A program made the position numbers and the translations under genes. A stretch of DNA of 8,678 nt, from positions 1 to 8,678 of the forward strand of contig CAISUR010000124.1 of the NCBI GenBank assembly GCA_903888655.1, in the 5' to 3' direction. Positions 7,038 through 8,678 of the stretch are shown here, in pieces (position 1 is the first letter of the stretch; each line of letters opens with the position of its first letter). The DNA is from an uncultured Bacteroidota bacterium. Its GTDB lineage: Bacteria; Bacteroidota; Bacteroidia; Flavobacteriales; Flavobacteriaceae. The notes beneath the pieces are model-generated. The model was given only the letters and a program-made list of their open reading frames with translations. It was not told the DNA's origin and searched no databases.

Positions 7038-8591
7038 ATGAAATTCAAATTATTATTTATCATTCTTTTAACATATAATTTTAGTTTAAAAGCACAAATA
7101 AAAGAATCAAAACTTGATGATGTTGTTGCAAGAACAATGAAAGCATTTAATGTGCCTGGAATTGCCGTAGCTATTGTAAAAGACGGTAAAATAGTGATCT
7201 CTAAAGGGTATGGAGTTACTAATATCAACACACAACAAAAAGTAGATGGTAACACACTTTTCGGAATTGCATCCAATAGTAAAGCTTTTACCACCGCGGC
7301 ATTGGGAATGTTGGTTGACGAAAAGAAAATCAATTGGGACGATAGAGTAATTCAATACATTCCTGAATTTAAAATGTATAATGATTACGTCACCAACGAA
7401 TTTACAATTAGAGATTTATTAACCCATCGAAGTGGACTTGGATTAGGAGCTGGAGATTTAATGATTTGGCCCGACGGACATAATTTTACTCCGAAAGATA
7501 TTATCAAAAATATTCAATATTTAAAACCTGTTTCGGGTTTTAGAGCAGCGTATGATTATGATAATCTATTATATGTAATCGCTGGTGAAGTCATAGAACG
7601 TGTTTCTGGAAAATCATGGTGTGATTTTATTGAATCCCGAATAATGAAACCGTTGCAAATGAACAATAGCGCTGCTTCTTGGAGCAGATTAAAAGACACA
7701 ACAAATACTATAGTTCCTCATGTTCCAACCAATGGGAAATTAGAGGTTATTAAACGATATACTAATCCAATATTTGATGCTGCCGCCGGAATTTATGCGA
7801 GTACTAACGATTTAAGCAAATGGGTAATTGCACAATTAAAAAATGGAAAGTATGGAGAACAAGACCAAAATAAATTGTTTAGTCCTCAGGTACATCAAGA
7901 AATGTGGACACCACAAACCATTTTACCTATAACCAATATGAAACCCTACAATTGCAATTTTAAAACCTATGGTTTGGGTTGGCAATTGGCTGATGTAAAT
8001 GGTCATTTACAAGTTTCGCACACAGGTGGTCTTGACGGAATAGTTACGCAAACCATTATGTTTCCGGATATTCAGTTAGGAATTATTGTATTAACTAACC
8101 AACAATCAGGTGCAGCATTTAATGCAATTTCAAATACTATTAAAGATAGCTATTTAGGATTAAAATATCCGGATCATGTTGAAACTTTATTTAATGAAAG
8201 AAAACTCAAAGAAAATAATGCCGATAAAATTACCGATGATGTTTGGACCATAGTTGAAGAAAATATGATGAGTAGAAAAAAAATCAATTCTCAAAATTTT
8301 ATAGGAATATATAACGACAAATGGTTTGGAGATATTATTATAAATAATCGAAAAGGAGCATTACGTTTTACCTCCATTCGTTCTCCAAGATTAACTGGAT
8401 CTATATTTTTATACAAAGAAAAAATCTTTGCTGTAAAATGGGATAATCGAAGTTTTCATGCGGATGCTTTCATTTTCTTTGATACTGACGCTAATGAAAA
8501 AGGAATTCACTTCAAAATGAAAGCTATTTCGCCACTTACCGATTTTAGTTATGATTTTCAAGATTTAGATTTTATTAAAACTTCAGAATAA
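7038..8591 (+). CDS. Secreted serine hydrolase, beta-lactamase/class C PBP family, with C-terminal DUF3471
   Basis: Exported serine hydrolase of 517 residues. A signal peptide at 1-19 (MKFKLLFIILLTYNFSLKA, cut probably before Q20) decides the ATG at 7038; an in-frame ATG at 6990 would overlap the methyltransferase by 38 bases and put charged residues before the signal. The catalytic domain (about 22-380) has SxxK as S79-N-S-K82, YxN as Y174-D-N176 in AYDYDNLLYV, and HTGG at 328-331. LLTHRSGLG (127-135) and GIYASTNDLSKWV (251-263) are further family signatures. DUF3471 (about 402-515) shows FIGIYNDKWFGD (421-432), HADAFIFF (474-481) and KAISPLTDFSYDFQDL (495-510). Such proteins are usually peptidases or esterases acting on D-amino-acid peptides or other esters; the name does not imply beta-lactam resistance. 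No lipobox, so probably periplasmic. Likely co-transcribed with the gene before it. Confidence 0.9.
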   Translation: MKFKLLFIILLTYNFSLKAQIKESKLDDVVARTMKAFNVPGIAVAIVKDGKIVISKGYGVTNINTQQKVDGNTLFGIASNSKAFTTAALGMLVDEKKINWDDRVIQYIPEFKMYNDYVTNEFTIRDLLTHRSGLGLGAGDLMIWPDGHNFTPKDIIKNIQYLKPVSGFRAAYDYDNLLYVIAGEVIERVSGKSWCDFIESRIMKPLQMNNSAASWSRLKDTTNTIVPHVPTNGKLEVIKRYTNPIFDAAAGIYASTNDLSKWVIAQLKNGKYGEQDQNKLFSPQVHQEMWTPQTILPITNMKPYNCNFKTYGLGWQLADVNGHLQVSHTGGLDGIVTQTIMFPDIQLGIIVLTNQQSGAAFNAISNTIKDSYLGLKYPDHVETLFNERKLKENNADKITDDVWTIVEENMMSRKKINSQNFIGIYNDKWFGDIIINNRKGALRFTSIRSPRLTGSIFLYKEKIFAVKWDNRSFHADAFIFFDTDANEKGIHFKMKAISPLTDFSYDFQDLDFIKTSE

Positions 8592-8623
8592 AACAATTCT
8601 AAAACGCAAATCATTGTATTTTT

Positions 8624-8660
8624 ATTATCAAAAATAGCTTTTTTGTAAATATTTGATAAT
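8624..8660. terminator. AT-rich dyad after the hydrolase gene, possible terminator
   Basis: ATTATCAAA at 8624-8632 is the perfect inverse of TTTGATAAT at 8652-8660 (9-bp stem, 19-base loop). A competing inner hairpin pairs CAAAAA (8629-8634) with TTTTTG (8640-8645). Both stems contain a single G-C pair, so a terminator is only a weak suggestion; an operator for a downstream gene is as likely. Confidence 0.25.
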
Positions 8661-8670
8661 TATATCTTTA
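8643..8670 (+). promoter_or_regulatory. Candidate promoter for a rightward gene beyond the window
   Basis: TTG at 8643-8645, a 17-base spacer and TATCTTTA at 8663-8670 resemble TTG-N(17-23)-TAnnTTTG with the last base of the -7 box different. It lies in the 87-bp stretch after the hydrolase stop, where no gene is seen, and overlaps the dyad at 8624-8660. Confidence 0.25.
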
Positions 8671-8678
8671 TAAATAAA

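Noticed and set aside
6986..7355. Two minus-strand open frames at the start of the serine hydrolase gene
   Set aside because: They cover the end of the methyltransferase and the first part of the hydrolase in antisense; no family resemblance.
7038..8591. Antibiotic-resistance beta-lactamase
   Set aside because: SNSK, YDN and HTGG with a C-terminal DUF3471 mark the broad serine hydrolase/class C PBP group, most members of which are not resistance enzymes.
1..8678. CRISPR array, tRNA or rRNA, transposase, phage or defence genes
   Set aside because: No regularly spaced repeats, no structured RNA gene and no matching protein motifs were seen; nearly all of the window is accounted for by seven recognisable genes.

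Overview
The window looks like Bacteroidota, most likely Flavobacteriia (Flavobacterium or a close relative). It is AT-rich, has a protein with a type IX secretion (gliding-type) C-terminal sorting domain, has promoter-like boxes of the Bacteroidota form TAnnTTTG, and shows no convincing Shine-Dalgarno sequences. Family names come from reading protein motifs; no database search was run.

Left part (1-4252) is the edge of a surface-polysaccharide locus. A glycosyltransferase, cut at its 5' end by the window, runs rightwards. It meets head-on a compact three-gene leftward operon, read from right to left: a FemAB/GNAT-like acyltransferase (3278-4252), a PLP-dependent sugar 3-aminotransferase of the FdtB/QdtB type (2163-3281) and a WzxE-like O-unit flippase (888-2162). 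The operon genes overlap by 4 bp or abut, so translation is probably coupled. Together they suggest formation of a nucleotide-linked amino-deoxy sugar, acylation of its amine, and export of the lipid-linked repeat unit. The 4-keto to 3-keto isomerase that should supply the aminotransferase is not in the window. The aminotransferase carries a GC-rich short repeat inserted in frame (2750-2774), the most unusual feature seen here.

Middle part (4253-6178): a 114-bp divergent intergenic region holds back-to-back promoter-like boxes that form an inverted repeat. It is followed by a 603-residue secreted protein with a signal peptide, an uncharacterised beta-rich ectodomain, a CARDB-like region and a T9SS type B sorting domain.

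Right part (6179-8678): a SpoU/TrmH-family RNA methyltransferase with a TTG start and a good promoter match, followed after 10 bp by a secreted serine hydrolase of the beta-lactamase/class C PBP family with a C-terminal DUF3471 domain. The last 87 bp contain an AT-rich dyad and a possible promoter for a gene beyond the window.

I see no RNA genes, CRISPR array, insertion sequence, phage genes or defence system. No stretch over 300 bases lacks a gene. Most of the window is recognisable biology; the noteworthy items are the exapted repeat, the overlapping divergent promoters, the run of non-ATG starts and the FemAB-like protein in a sugar cassette.
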